Origin: Clostridium_AD sp051278035
GTDB lineage: Bacteria > Bacillota > Clostridia > Clostridiales > Clostridiaceae
Assembly: GCF_051278035.1 (NCBI RefSeq)
Contig: NZ_JBNMNU010000032.1
Coordinates: 1 to 30,875, forward strand
Direction: 5' to 3'
DNA: 30,875 nucleotides
Under the pieces are notes generated by a model. It was not told the DNA's origin and did not search any database. It saw only the letters and a program-made list of their open reading frames with translations. Shown one piece after another: positions 1 to 7,632 of the stretch (position 1 is its first letter; each line of letters starts with the position of its first letter). A program made the translations under genes and the position numbers.

Positions 1-105
1 ACTCTTCTGATGTGGCTCTAAATTAAAAGCCTCTACCAAATCCGGACTAACATTTGATATTATTTTCACACCTAATACCGTTGCACGAATAGCATCATAT
101 TTCAT
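1..105 (-). CDS. eutL: EutL, bacterial microcompartment shell protein (N-terminal fragment)
   Basis: This is the first 35 codons of a gene that continues beyond the left edge. The product begins MKYDAIRATVLGVKII and continues SNVSPDLVEAFNLEPHQ, which matches the start of EutL, the tandem-BMC-domain trimeric shell protein of the ethanolamine microcompartment. The ATG has a strong AGGAGGGG ribosome binding site 7-8 nt upstream. It lies 29 nt downstream of eutC on the same strand, the usual eutA-B-C-L order of Firmicute eut operons. The identification rests on this short N-terminus plus the gene order. Confidence 0.85.
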   Translation of the reverse strand, partial: MKYDAIRATVLGVKIISNVSPDLVEAFNLEPHQKS

Positions 106-134
106 GTAATTTCCCCTCCTAATTGATTTTTTTA

Positions 135-1013
135 CTATAGTTTAAGATCTACTCCACTTGCCTTTTTTTCAAGCATTATTTTTATTATTTCAGATATGTG
201 AGCCCCAGCTTCTACTGGAGGAGTACCACCACTATGAATATTAGATACAACTGTTCTTCTAGCCTCTGGCATATTTACGGTAGCTTTATATGCTATATAA
301 GCACTCATACTTTCTGCTGTAACAAGACCTGGTCTTTCCCCTATAAGTACACAAGTTACATCAGCTTCTACAGTTTCAGATACTACATCCATAGCTCCTA
401 CTCTACCATTCTCCACAAAGAACGGAGTTCCTACTGAAATTTTATAACCCTCAAGACCCTGTATCATAGCTGGAAGCACATCACGTATATTAGCTTCTAT
501 TGCAGCTGAACTTAATCCATCTGATACATAAATTTGTACCTGTGGCTTCATTTTGCACTTATCTTTTATAACCTTGATACCCTCTATATTTATCTTTTTT
601 CCAAGATCTGGCCTAGTTATAAATTCATCCTTATCTTGGCACTCTGTTTTAACAGAAAATAGATTCATTTCAGTAAGAAATTCTTCTGAAACATATGAGA
701 AAACTGAATCTTGAGCTGCCGCGTGATCTGCTCTAACTCTTAAGGCTGTTTCAGTTTTATATCTAGGGCCTGCTCTCCAAATACCTAATCTGGCTGGAGT
801 AAATGATTTCATTTTTAAATATCCCTTAGCATCTGCTGGATTTGGAACTAAAATTTGCTTTTTTATATCTACCGTTGTAATATCATCAATAAATCCATCT
901 TCAACCTCTACATTATTAATAATTTCGTCCTTTACTATAGAAGAATTACCTTTAGATGTCATTTCAAGTAATACTTGTTCAACTAATTTTTTCAAATCAT
1001 TTTCTGATACCAT
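135..1013 (-). CDS. eutC: Ethanolamine ammonia-lyase small (light) subunit
   Basis: This is the light chain of adenosylcobalamin-dependent ethanolamine ammonia-lyase, which with EutB converts ethanolamine to acetaldehyde and ammonia inside the eut microcompartment. At 292 aa it has the usual family length. The first 60 or so residues are a variable, acidic tail, as in other EutC proteins, where it is linked to targeting. The conserved body starts near TPARLGIWRAGPRYKT (about residues 71-86), followed by RADHAAAQDSV and later by VYVSDGLSS-type and VLIGERPGL motifs that form the cobalamin-binding Rossmann-like fold. AGGAGG precedes the ATG. It is separated from eutB by only 18 nt, so the two subunits are co-translated. 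Regulation is by the eut antitermination system upstream. Confidence 0.96.
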   Translation of the reverse strand: MVSENDLKKLVEQVLLEMTSKGNSSIVKDEIINNVEVEDGFIDDITTVDIKKQILVPNPADAKGYLKMKSFTPARLGIWRAGPRYKTETALRVRADHAAAQDSVFSYVSEEFLTEMNLFSVKTECQDKDEFITRPDLGKKINIEGIKVIKDKCKMKPQVQIYVSDGLSSAAIEANIRDVLPAMIQGLEGYKISVGTPFFVENGRVGAMDVVSETVEADVTCVLIGERPGLVTAESMSAYIAYKATVNMPEARRTVVSNIHSGGTPPVEAGAHISEIIKIMLEKKASGVDLKL

Positions 1014-1031
1014 TATATTTTCCTCCTCTCA

Positions 1032-2396
1032 TTATTTAAGAAATACAGATGCATCTCCTGCTCTTTTAGTTAACTTCCCATTTTCCGTGAATCCCATTTT
1101 TTCCAACCAAACATCGAATTGTTTAATTGGCTTTAAATTTAATAAATCTCTGAGGGTTGCTATTTCATGATATCCAGTAGTCTGATAATTTAACATTATA
1201 TCATCACCATGTGGCACACCCATAAAGTAGTTACAACCAGCTGTTGTAAGAAGTACAGATAAATTTTCAACATCATTTTGATCTGCCTTCATATGATTTG
1301 TGTAACAAGCATCGACGCCCATTGGAATACCAGTTAATTTCCCCATAAAGTGGTCTTCAAGGCCTGCTCTTATAACTTCCTTACTATCATATAGATACTC
1401 AGGTCCTATAAAACCAACAACAGTATTTACTAGGAATGGGTTATATCTCTTAGCAAGTCCATAACATCTTGCTTCCATAGTTAATTGGTCAATACCATGA
1501 TGGCTATCTGATGATAATTCTGAGCCCTGACCTGTCTCAAAATACATTACATTAGGACCAGACCCCGTGCCCTGTTTAAGAGCTAACTGCCTTGCTTCTT
1601 CTAACATATCTGTAGTTATTCCGAAAGCTTCATTCCCTTTTTGAGACCCGGCTATGCTTTGAAAAATTAAATCTGCAGGAGCTCCACGTTTTATAGCCTC
1701 CATTTGTGTTGTTACATGAGCAAGGACACAGTTTTGAGTTGGTATTTCCCATTTGTTTTTAAAGTCCTCAAAAGTATTAAGAACTCTCATTACGTTTTCA
1801 ATGGAATCATCCACCGGGTTTAGTCCTATAACTGCATCACCAACACCAAATGTTAAGCCTTCCATTACAGATGCTATAATTCCCTGTGGATTATCTGTGG
1901 TATGGTTAGGTTGAAGTCTTGCAGATAAGGTTCCCTCCATACCTATTGTTGTATTACAATGTGCAGTAATTCTTATCTTTTTCGCTGCATAAATTAAATC
2001 TAAATTTGACATTAACTTAGTTACCGCAGCTACCATCTCACTAGTAAGGCCACGACTTACCCTTTTAATATTCTCCCCAGTAGTATTTTCATCTAATATC
2101 CACTCTCTAAATTCAGATACTGTGGAATTTTTAATTCCAGCATATATCTTCTCATTAACATCATCTTGTATTATTCTTGTTACCTCATCTATTTCATACG
2201 GTACTGCTGGGCAATTTCTTAGATCCTCTAAAGTTAAGTTACTTAAAACCACCTTAGCTGCCACTCTTTCCTCCGAAGATTCTGCTGCAACTCTCGCAAG
2301 CTTATCCCCTGATTTTTCTTCATTTGCCTTTGCCATAACTTCCATTATTGATTTGAAACCGTACACTTTTCCAAATAATTTTGTTTTTAATTTCAA
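1032..2396 (-). CDS. eutB: Ethanolamine ammonia-lyase large (heavy) subunit
   Basis: This is the catalytic TIM-barrel subunit of the AdoCbl-dependent ethanolamine ammonia-lyase. It is 454 aa, essentially the same length as enteric EutB (about 453). Recognisable stretches include ITAHCNTTIGMEGTLSARLQ (about residues 143-162), DAVIGLNPVDDS, QSIAGSQKGNEAFGI, and YFETGQGSELSSDSHHG, which line the active site in the known structure. The start is an unusual TTG: the frame opens TTG AAA TTA after AGGGGTG at 7 nt spacing, and no ATG lies nearby in frame. It lies 24 nt after eutA and 18 nt before eutC. It is expected to be expressed with eutA through the antiterminated leader upstream of eutA. Confidence 0.97.
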   Translation of the reverse strand: MKLKTKLFGKVYGFKSIMEVMAKANEEKSGDKLARVAAESSEERVAAKVVLSNLTLEDLRNCPAVPYEIDEVTRIIQDDVNEKIYAGIKNSTVSEFREWILDENTTGENIKRVSRGLTSEMVAAVTKLMSNLDLIYAAKKIRITAHCNTTIGMEGTLSARLQPNHTTDNPQGIIASVMEGLTFGVGDAVIGLNPVDDSIENVMRVLNTFEDFKNKWEIPTQNCVLAHVTTQMEAIKRGAPADLIFQSIAGSQKGNEAFGITTDMLEEARQLALKQGTGSGPNVMYFETGQGSELSSDSHHGIDQLTMEARCYGLAKRYNPFLVNTVVGFIGPEYLYDSKEVIRAGLEDHFMGKLTGIPMGVDACYTNHMKADQNDVENLSVLLTTAGCNYFMGVPHGDDIMLNYQTTGYHEIATLRDLLNLKPIKQFDVWLEKMGFTENGKLTKRAGDASVFLK

Positions 2397-2420
2397 GATA
2401 GTTCACCCCTTTAAATTTTA

Positions 2421-3854
2421 TTATGAATTAAATATTAGTGTTTTAATTATTACTGGAACAACCCTCCCATTTGCTAGAGGCTTACCTATGTCAATGTAAT
2501 CCCCATTTTCAACATTTATAGTGTCAATACAAATAACTTCCTTCTTGAAGTCAAGCTGTTTATATAAAGTTTGTCCAAGTACCTTGCCTATATCATTTTC
2601 CACTACTAAAATAGTGGGAAAATCCTCTTTTAAAATGTCTTCCAAACCAGAAAGTAAAGTCTTCGCTAGTAATTGAATCTCTTTAAAGCTAGGATTTAGA
2701 TTTCCCTTTATAGCTATAGCTACAGGTTGAAATTCATTTTCCAATTTAAACCACTCAATCTTTTCCTTTATCACCATAACCATATTTTCATGACCTGAAT
2801 TTTCTTCTTCCTCTGAAAGTTTTAATATCGGTAGGTTTTTAATCGGGAACTTATCTTCTGTATAAGTTATTGTACTACCACTAATATCTGTTGTATGTGA
2901 ACCAGCTCCTACCACCGTAGCTCTAATAGTTTCTATAGATTTTCTCACCTTAATTTCAGAACATAAATTTGACCTAGCAATTGCTTCTCCAAGTAATATC
3001 CCTATGTCTCCATACTTAAATACATCTTCGGTGTCCGGATTGTAAATATAATCCGCAACCCCTCCAGAGAAAGTAATATGCTCTACTTTTATATCATCGT
3101 AAATTCCTTTATTTGTGAGTATTCTTTGATAAAAGCTACTCTTTTCCCTTATATTTGCACTTTCCTCTAAAAGTTTAACCATTTCACTTACTATAATATT
3201 TAAAGCCTCCATTGTTGGCTTCTTACCTAATTCAATAGAAATATTCTTAAGCTTAATTAATTCCATTATCTTTTCAGCAACATATATAACTTCACCAGAA
3301 TATTCATCAATTTTAATAAGTCTTCCACCAATGTCTAAACATCCTGTATCTAAAAGTTCCCCCTCTTTGAATACGGCTATATTAGTAGTACCTCCACCAA
3401 CATCTAAGTTAATTACAGTGCAGTCTTCATCCTCAGAAATTTTATCTGCCCCTGCTCCCCTTGCTGAAATTATTGATTCTAAGTCGGGACCTGCTGTTGC
3501 TACAACAAAATCTCCTGCAAATCCACTTAGTTTTTGCAAAACTTCATTAGCATTTTGCTTTCTAGCAGTTTCACCGGTTATTATAACAGCCCCTGTTTTA
3601 ACATCTGAGGGAGCTATTCCTGCAGCAATGTACTCTCCTTCTACTATTTCACGAACCTTTTCACCATCTATCTCATTTGGAGATTTAAGAGGGGTGAAGT
3701 ATATCCCACTTCTATATATAATTTCTTTATCCACAATGGATATTCTAGGTATAGAAAAATCTGAGGCTAAATTTTCTATAGTTATCTTGCTAAATACCAG
3801 CTGTGTTGTTGACGTACCAATATCTATACCAACACTTAGTATTTCTTCTCTCAT
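2421..3854 (-). CDS. eutA: Ethanolamine ammonia-lyase reactivating factor EutA
   Basis: EutA is the actin/Hsp70-fold reactivase that removes damaged cobalamin from ethanolamine ammonia-lyase and so protects EutBC. The protein shows the ATPase-fold phosphate loops: VGIDIGTSTTQLVFS near the N-terminus and LDVGGGTTNIAVF in the middle. The later segments ITFSGGVADYIY and TVVGAGSHTTDISGST are typical of EutA. I place the start at the ATG preceded by AAGAGGA, giving 477 aa; an in-frame TTG 18 nt further up lacks a ribosome binding site. The gene follows a P1-P2 antiterminator and terminator 53 nt upstream, so the whole eutABCL block is gated there. It is followed by eutB after 24 nt. Confidence 0.95.
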   Translation of the reverse strand: MREEILSVGIDIGTSTTQLVFSKITIENLASDFSIPRISIVDKEIIYRSGIYFTPLKSPNEIDGEKVREIVEGEYIAAGIAPSDVKTGAVIITGETARKQNANEVLQKLSGFAGDFVVATAGPDLESIISARGAGADKISEDEDCTVINLDVGGGTTNIAVFKEGELLDTGCLDIGGRLIKIDEYSGEVIYVAEKIMELIKLKNISIELGKKPTMEALNIIVSEMVKLLEESANIREKSSFYQRILTNKGIYDDIKVEHITFSGGVADYIYNPDTEDVFKYGDIGILLGEAIARSNLCSEIKVRKSIETIRATVVGAGSHTTDISGSTITYTEDKFPIKNLPILKLSEEEENSGHENMVMVIKEKIEWFKLENEFQPVAIAIKGNLNPSFKEIQLLAKTLLSGLEDILKEDFPTILVVENDIGKVLGQTLYKQLDFKKEVICIDTINVENGDYIDIGKPLANGRVVPVIIKTLIFNS

Positions 3855-3907
3855 AATAATTCCTCTTTTCAAATATTATATAGATTTCTAGTAACATAAT
3901 TAGGATC

Positions 3908-3945
3908 AAAAAAGACTTAAAGTTATTTTAGAAAATAACTTTAAG
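3908..3945 (-). terminator. Intrinsic terminator (attenuator) in the eutW-eutA gap
   Basis: A perfect 14-bp inverted repeat (arms 3916-3929 and 3932-3945, 2-nt centre) is followed on the minus strand by a run of six T residues (3908-3913). It stops transcription between eutW and eutA. Its upstream arm shares bases 3943-3945 with the P2 hairpin of the antiterminator, so the two structures exclude each other. Confidence 0.93.
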
Positions 3946-3979
3946 CCTCATTGCTTACCAAGAACACCACATTGTGTTC
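3943..3979 (-). promoter_or_regulatory. EutV-binding P1-P2 antiterminator upstream of eutA
   Basis: On the minus strand two small hairpins occur in tandem. P1 (3962-3979) has the stem GAACAC/GTGTTC and the hexaloop AATGTG. P2 (3943-3956) has the stem AAGC/GCTT and the hexaloop AATGAG. Both loops have A at position 1 and G at position 4, which is the published recognition feature for the ANTAR protein EutV. P2 overlaps the 5' arm of the terminator at 3908-3945. When phosphorylated EutV dimer holds P1 and P2, the terminator cannot form and eutA onward is transcribed. Only 36 nt separate eutW from P1 and no promoter is evident there, so this site acts within the eutVW transcript. Confidence 0.92.
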
Positions 3980-4015
3980 CCATTTCCCATATTAAATTTA
4001 TAAAACATATTATGC

Positions 4016-5425
4016 TTAATTCTTAAAATCAAATAAAACCTTAGTTCCCCTTGAATCTGAAACTATATTAATATTCCCATTAAGCTTGTCCTTAACTATA
4101 CTATTAACTATACTAAGCCCTAGACTATTTTGCCTAACATTATTGATATCATATCCTATACCATTGTCAATTACTGCAATTGTGGAATATATTTTGCTTT
4201 TTTCTATTATAAGATCTATATTTCCAAAAGGCTTATCTACAAAGGCATATTGCATAGAATTCTGAAGTAATTCATTTACTACAAGTGCTATTGAAGTTGC
4301 TTTATCAGAACTTATTTTAAAATTATCCCCAATTATATTTACTTCAATATTATTATTAACTTCATTGAAGTACCTAATAGCATTATTTTTAATATTAGTA
4401 ATAACTTCTTGTATACTTACTTCATCTAGGCCTCCTTGAGACAATAGCTCATGAGTGTATGCTATACTTAAAATCCTATTCATACTTTCATTTAATGCAT
4501 CTTTAGTCTGATGATTATCACTTCTTCTTGATTGAAGTCTAAGTAGACTTGCAATAGTCTGTAGGTTATTTTTAACTCTATGATGTATTTCTTTAATAAC
4601 TACCGATTTCAATATTAATTCTTTCTCTTTTTCCTTCATAATTGTAATATCCTTAATCATCGTAACAAGTTTTAAATTTTTATCAGTTAGTATTACTCTT
4701 TTAACATGAAAAAATAATTTTCCTAAATGCACTTCACATTCATTGCGCTGAGGAGTGCTAATTATCTCCTTAAAGTTAACACCATCTAAAGTTATATTAT
4801 CATAATCCATACCTATTAAATTATCTTTGTATCCAAGTTTTTTGTATAATATATCTGCTGTACGATTTTTAAACCTAACGACCCCTTCTTCATCAAAAAT
4901 AATAACAGCTTCATCCAAATGGTCTGTTATACTATTTTCGGGGTCTGTTATAGATACTAATGTATTAGTTAACTGTTCATAAGATTCTGTCAACATTTCA
5001 ATATGTTTATTCTTATTTAATTTTTCCGTTATGTCTTTCTCCACTATTAGTACCCCTATAATTTTGCCTTTGTTTTCAATAGGTGACACCGTTTGTCGTA
5101 CATTCATATTCTCTTGCGTTAGAGCCTTAAGGTCTTTGGTGACTATTCCAAGATCCAATGTTCTAAGCACCGCAGGTTCATTTTCTCTTAATGCTAATTG
5201 ACCTACAACAGAATTTTGATACATAGAAGGTCTATTAATAGGCTTTGCCTCAGCCACTACTATAGCTTCATCAGCTTCTCTAGTTGGACAGTCTATGAAA
5301 ACATCCGCATTTACAATATCTGATAAAGATTTCATGCAAAATGACATTTGTTCTATTTTCAAAATGTCCTCTTCATCTAAATTTGTGTATTCCTTACATA
5401 ACTTGTATACGTTTACGTTAATCAT
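4016..5425 (-). CDS. eutW: EutW, ethanolamine-sensing histidine kinase
   Basis: EutW is the sensor kinase that autophosphorylates in response to ethanolamine and passes the phosphate to EutV. It is a soluble 469-aa protein with no transmembrane segment. Residues 1-135 are a sensory region with PAS/GAF-like features (ends in GKIIGVLIVEKDIT). Residues 165-262 form a PAS domain. The HisKA_2-type phosphoacceptor motif EIHHRVKNNLQT follows, with the histidine pair at 281-282, and residues 350-469 form an HATPase_c domain (N box VNELLQNSMQYAF, G box DNGIGYD). This domain set is that of known Firmicute EutW. The start overlaps the end of eutV by 8 nt, indicating translational coupling. Confidence 0.95.
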   Translation of the reverse strand: MINVNVYKLCKEYTNLDEEDILKIEQMSFCMKSLSDIVNADVFIDCPTREADEAIVVAEAKPINRPSMYQNSVVGQLALRENEPAVLRTLDLGIVTKDLKALTQENMNVRQTVSPIENKGKIIGVLIVEKDITEKLNKNKHIEMLTESYEQLTNTLVSITDPENSITDHLDEAVIIFDEEGVVRFKNRTADILYKKLGYKDNLIGMDYDNITLDGVNFKEIISTPQRNECEVHLGKLFFHVKRVILTDKNLKLVTMIKDITIMKEKEKELILKSVVIKEIHHRVKNNLQTIASLLRLQSRRSDNHQTKDALNESMNRILSIAYTHELLSQGGLDEVSIQEVITNIKNNAIRYFNEVNNNIEVNIIGDNFKISSDKATSIALVVNELLQNSMQYAFVDKPFGNIDLIIEKSKIYSTIAVIDNGIGYDINNVRQNSLGLSIVNSIVKDKLNGNINIVSDSRGTKVLFDFKN

Positions 5426-5990
5426 AACTCATTATAATAACCTCAGCAATATGCCCCATTGAACACCTTTTATTCATACTAAGTGTTCTAATCTTGTCAT
5501 ACGCCACTTGCTCAATAATTTCATCCCTTTGCATCAACAAACCTTTAGCTTTTTCAATGATTTTTCTTTCTTCTAACTTACTACATGTTTTTTCAATATC
5601 TTTTTTTATTTTTTCAATTTCTGCACTCTTGGATATAGCTACCTCCAAAGTTGGAATAAGTGATTTTTCATCTATGGGCTTAACTATGTATCCCATAACA
5701 CCGGCTTTGGTAGCTTTTTCTACAAATTCTTTTCCACTATAAGCAGTTATTAATACTATCCCACTGGCTAAATTTTCATTTCGAATTATTTTAGCCGCGT
5801 TTAGCCCATCTAGAAGTGGCATCTTTATATCCATAAGCACTAAATCTGGTGAATGCTTTCTGCACAATGTTACTACATCAAATCCATCTGAAGCCTCTCC
5901 TACGACATTGTATCCAGTAGCTTCTAATATTTCTCTTAAATCCATCCTTGTAATAGGTTCATCATCGGCTATTACTATTCTTTTTTTCAT
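5418..5990 (-). CDS. eutV: EutV, ANTAR-domain response regulator and transcription antiterminator
   Basis: EutV is an RNA-binding response regulator that prevents termination at P1-P2 leaders in eut transcripts. Residues 1-120 are a REC domain with acidic residues D9 and D10, the phosphoacceptor D54 (in LVLMDIKMP), T82 and K104. Residues 125-185 hold a coiled-coil and an ANTAR domain (IIEKAKGLLMQ, then the three-helix KIRTLSMNKRCSMGHIAE). The length of 190 aa is typical. AGGTGA precedes the ATG. Its own leader carries a P1-P2-terminator unit, so EutV is predicted to stimulate its own expression. It overlaps eutW. Confidence 0.96.
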   Translation of the reverse strand: MKKRIVIADDEPITRMDLREILEATGYNVVGEASDGFDVVTLCRKHSPDLVLMDIKMPLLDGLNAAKIIRNENLASGIVLITAYSGKEFVEKATKAGVMGYIVKPIDEKSLIPTLEVAISKSAEIEKIKKDIEKTCSKLEERKIIEKAKGLLMQRDEIIEQVAYDKIRTLSMNKRCSMGHIAEVIIMSYD

Positions 5991-6057
5991 ACTTCACCTC
6001 ATAAGATTAAAATGTTTTTTATAAAAACCTAAGTTAAATAAAAGCACTTAAATTTCC

Positions 6058-6104
6058 AAAAAATATAAGCTCCTTAAAAATATAAAAATATTTTTAAGAA
6101 GCTT
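6058..6104 (-). terminator. Intrinsic terminator (attenuator) in the eutV leader
   Basis: A 17-bp hairpin (arms 6067-6083 and 6088-6104, AAAA/TTTT loop, one G-T wobble) is followed on the minus strand by ATA and six T residues (6058-6063). It lies between the eutV promoter and the eutV start codon and overlaps P2 of the antiterminator by six bases, so it should stop leader transcription unless EutV is active. Confidence 0.88.
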
Positions 6105-6138
6105 CATTGCTTTCTTTAAGAGTCGCACGCCATTGTGC
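6099..6138 (-). promoter_or_regulatory. EutV-binding P1-P2 antiterminator in the eutV leader
   Basis: On the minus strand P1 (6125-6138) has the stem GCAC/GTGC and the loop AATGGC. P2 (6099-6112) has the stem AAGC/GCTT and the loop AATGAA. Both hexaloops fit ANNGNN with A1 and G4. P2 shares its 3' arm with the 5' arm of the terminator at 6058-6104. The P2 stem is identical to the one before eutA. The arrangement implies positive autoregulation of eutVW. Confidence 0.92.
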
Positions 6139-6151
6139 TTCTATAAGTTAA

Positions 6152-6180
6152 ATTCTATACTTTTCATCCTAACTTGTCAA
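6152..6180 (-). promoter_or_regulatory. Sigma-A-type promoter of the eutVW(ABCL) transcript
   Basis: On the minus strand a consensus -35 TTGACA (6175-6180) and a -10 TAGAAT (6152-6157) are separated by 17 nt. Transcription would begin near 6145, a few bases before the P1 hairpin, so nearly the whole leader is the antiterminator and terminator. No operator-like repeat is seen over it, which fits control by antitermination rather than initiation. Confidence 0.82.
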
Positions 6181-6232
6181 TATAAAATTACAAAATATAT
6201 ACAATGTTTTTAATATTATGAAAAACTAATTT

Positions 6233-6337
6233 CTACATTCCTCTATCTTTACTAATTCCTGTGTATTTTTTATAGTTGCATCTATATACGTCTACGCGTT
6301 CCTCTTTTATAAACATGGTTACGCTTTTAATTATCAT
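6233..6337 (-). CDS. Small ORF upstream of eutV (34 aa), function unknown
   Basis: This is a 34-codon reading frame starting ATG with a very strong GGAGGTGG site at 7 nt spacing and ending in TAG. The product starts MIIKSVTMFIKEERVDVYRC and is basic, with KNYKKY-like residues near the end and a single Cys; it has no membrane segment. I do not recognise the family. It has a TATAAT box about 30 nt upstream of its ATG and lies between that box and the eutVW promoter, so it could be a separate small gene, a leader peptide, or the remnant of a longer one. Its TAG is 53 nt upstream of the eutVW -35 box. The ribosome binding site is the main support. Confidence 0.5.
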   Translation of the reverse strand: MIIKSVTMFIKEERVDVYRCNYKKYTGISKDRGM

Positions 6338-6367
6338 TATATCCACCTCCAATAAATTCCTAATAAT

Positions 6368-6397
6368 ATTATAATATAGTATAAATAGTTAAAGACA
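6368..6397 (-). promoter_or_regulatory. Candidate promoter of the small ORF
   Basis: A perfect -10 TATAAT (6368-6373, minus strand) has a weak TGTCTT at 18 nt (6392-6397) as a possible -35. The predicted start near 6361 leaves a short leader carrying the GGAGGTGG site of the 34-aa ORF. The surrounding AT-richness lowers certainty. Confidence 0.4.
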
Positions 6398-6412
6398 AGC
6401 TTTTTTAGGAAC

Positions 6413-6442
6413 TTGGTTTGTCTTAAATACTATCTATACGAT
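6413..6442 (+). promoter_or_regulatory. Weak candidate promoter for the sugar kinase gene
   Basis: TTGGTT (6413-6418) and TACGAT (6437-6442) are spaced 18 nt on the plus strand, about 70 nt before the GTG start. The match is poor. The rest of the 523-nt divergent gap 5991-6513 is accounted for by the eutV leader, its promoter and the 34-aa ORF. Confidence 0.22.
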
Positions 6443-6513
6443 ATCAGTAACAGAGACATCATCTACAACATATCTTGATTAGACATGATTATTAAAATTG
6501 GAGATGAACTTTT

Positions 6514-7614
6514 GTGAAAAGTGAGATTGAAGAACTAGCGTTACAGTTTAAATATGAAGGCTACTTTTCTAAGAGCAAGGTTTGTGGTTCAGGTCATATC
6601 AATGATACCTTTGAAGTAACCTGTATAAAGGACAATGGCAAACCGATAAGATATATATTACAAAGAATAAATACGAAAATTTTTAAATTACCTGAAGAAT
6701 TAATGGAGAATATTTTTAATGTAACAACATATTTAAAAGAAAAGATAATATCTGTTGGTGGAAATCCAGAACGTGAAACCTTAAGTTTAATAGATACCAT
6801 TAATGGAAAAACCTTTTATGTTAGCGCTTCAGGTGATTATTGGAGAAGCTATGCATTTATAGAAGGGGCTAAAACTTATCAGTTAGTTCAAAATTCAAAA
6901 CATTTTTACAACGCAGGAAAGGCCTTGGGAAACTTTGAGCAACTATTAGCTGATTTTCCAGCAGAAAAGTTGCATGAAACAATACCTGATTTCCATAATA
7001 CAAGAAAAAGATATGAAACATTTTTAGATGCTTTATCTAATAATATAATGAATAGAGCTAAGGACATGCAAAAGGAAATAGAGTTTGTGTTGTCACGTGG
7101 AGATGAGACTAATATTTTAATAAATCTTCTAAAAGAAGGAAAGCTTCCACATAGAGTTACCCATAATGATACCAAATTCAACAACATTTTGATAGATGAT
7201 GAAACTGGAGAAGGTATTTGTATTATAGATTTAGATACAGTTATGCAGGGACTATCCCTAGATGATTTTGGCGATTCTATTCGTTCAGGAGCTAATCCAG
7301 CAGATGAAGATGAAAGAGATTTATCTAAGGTTTATATGGATTTAGATCTTTTCGAACATTTTACTCGTGGCTTTTTAGATGGCGTTAATCACTCTTTAAC
7401 TGAAACAGAATTAGAATATATGCCTTTCGCAGCTAAGATTATAACCTTCGAATGTGGTATAAGATTTTTAACAGATCACCTAAATGGGGATACTTATTTT
7501 AGTATCGATAGAGAAAACCATAATTTAGATAGAGCAAGAACTCAGTTTAAAATGGTCACAGATATGGAAGAAAAATTTGATGAAATGAAGGCTATTGTTG
7601 AAAAATACAGTTAA
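6514..7614 (+). CDS. APH-family sugar kinase, N-acetylhexosamine 1-kinase (NahK)-like
   Basis: This 366-aa cytoplasmic protein has the choline/aminoglycoside kinase fold. The catalytic loop is THNDTKFNNIL with H217-N218-D219, and the metal-binding IIDLDT follows at 238-242. The combination with GSGHINDTF near residue 25, ILQRIN near 49, DYWRSYAFIEG near 108 and the overall length matches NahK, which phosphorylates GlcNAc/GalNAc at C1 in the lacto-N-biose/galacto-N-biose pathway. The true substrate may be another hexose. The start is GTG with GGAGATGA upstream; an ATG 10 nt earlier runs into a stop after six codons. It is followed after 18 nt by a CBM9-like gene in the same unit. No lacto-N-biose phosphorylase is in the window. 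Confidence 0.85.
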   Translation: MKSEIEELALQFKYEGYFSKSKVCGSGHINDTFEVTCIKDNGKPIRYILQRINTKIFKLPEELMENIFNVTTYLKEKIISVGGNPERETLSLIDTINGKTFYVSASGDYWRSYAFIEGAKTYQLVQNSKHFYNAGKALGNFEQLLADFPAEKLHETIPDFHNTRKRYETFLDALSNNIMNRAKDMQKEIEFVLSRGDETNILINLLKEGKLPHRVTHNDTKFNNILIDDETGEGICIIDLDTVMQGLSLDDFGDSIRSGANPADEDERDLSKVYMDLDLFEHFTRGFLDGVNHSLTETELEYMPFAAKIITFECGIRFLTDHLNGDTYFSIDRENHNLDRARTQFKMVTDMEEKFDEMKAIVEKYS

Positions 7615-7632
7615 TTAATAGGAGATATGTTT

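Noticed and set aside
3331..3891. 186-codon open frame on the plus strand
   Set aside because: It is antisense to eutA, has no ribosome binding site and gives a Ser/Pro/Ile-rich product without any family resemblance.
6390..6424. AAGACAA/TTGTCTT inverted repeat between the divergent genes
   Set aside because: The arms are only 7 bp with a long AT-rich middle; it is too weak to call an operator or terminator.
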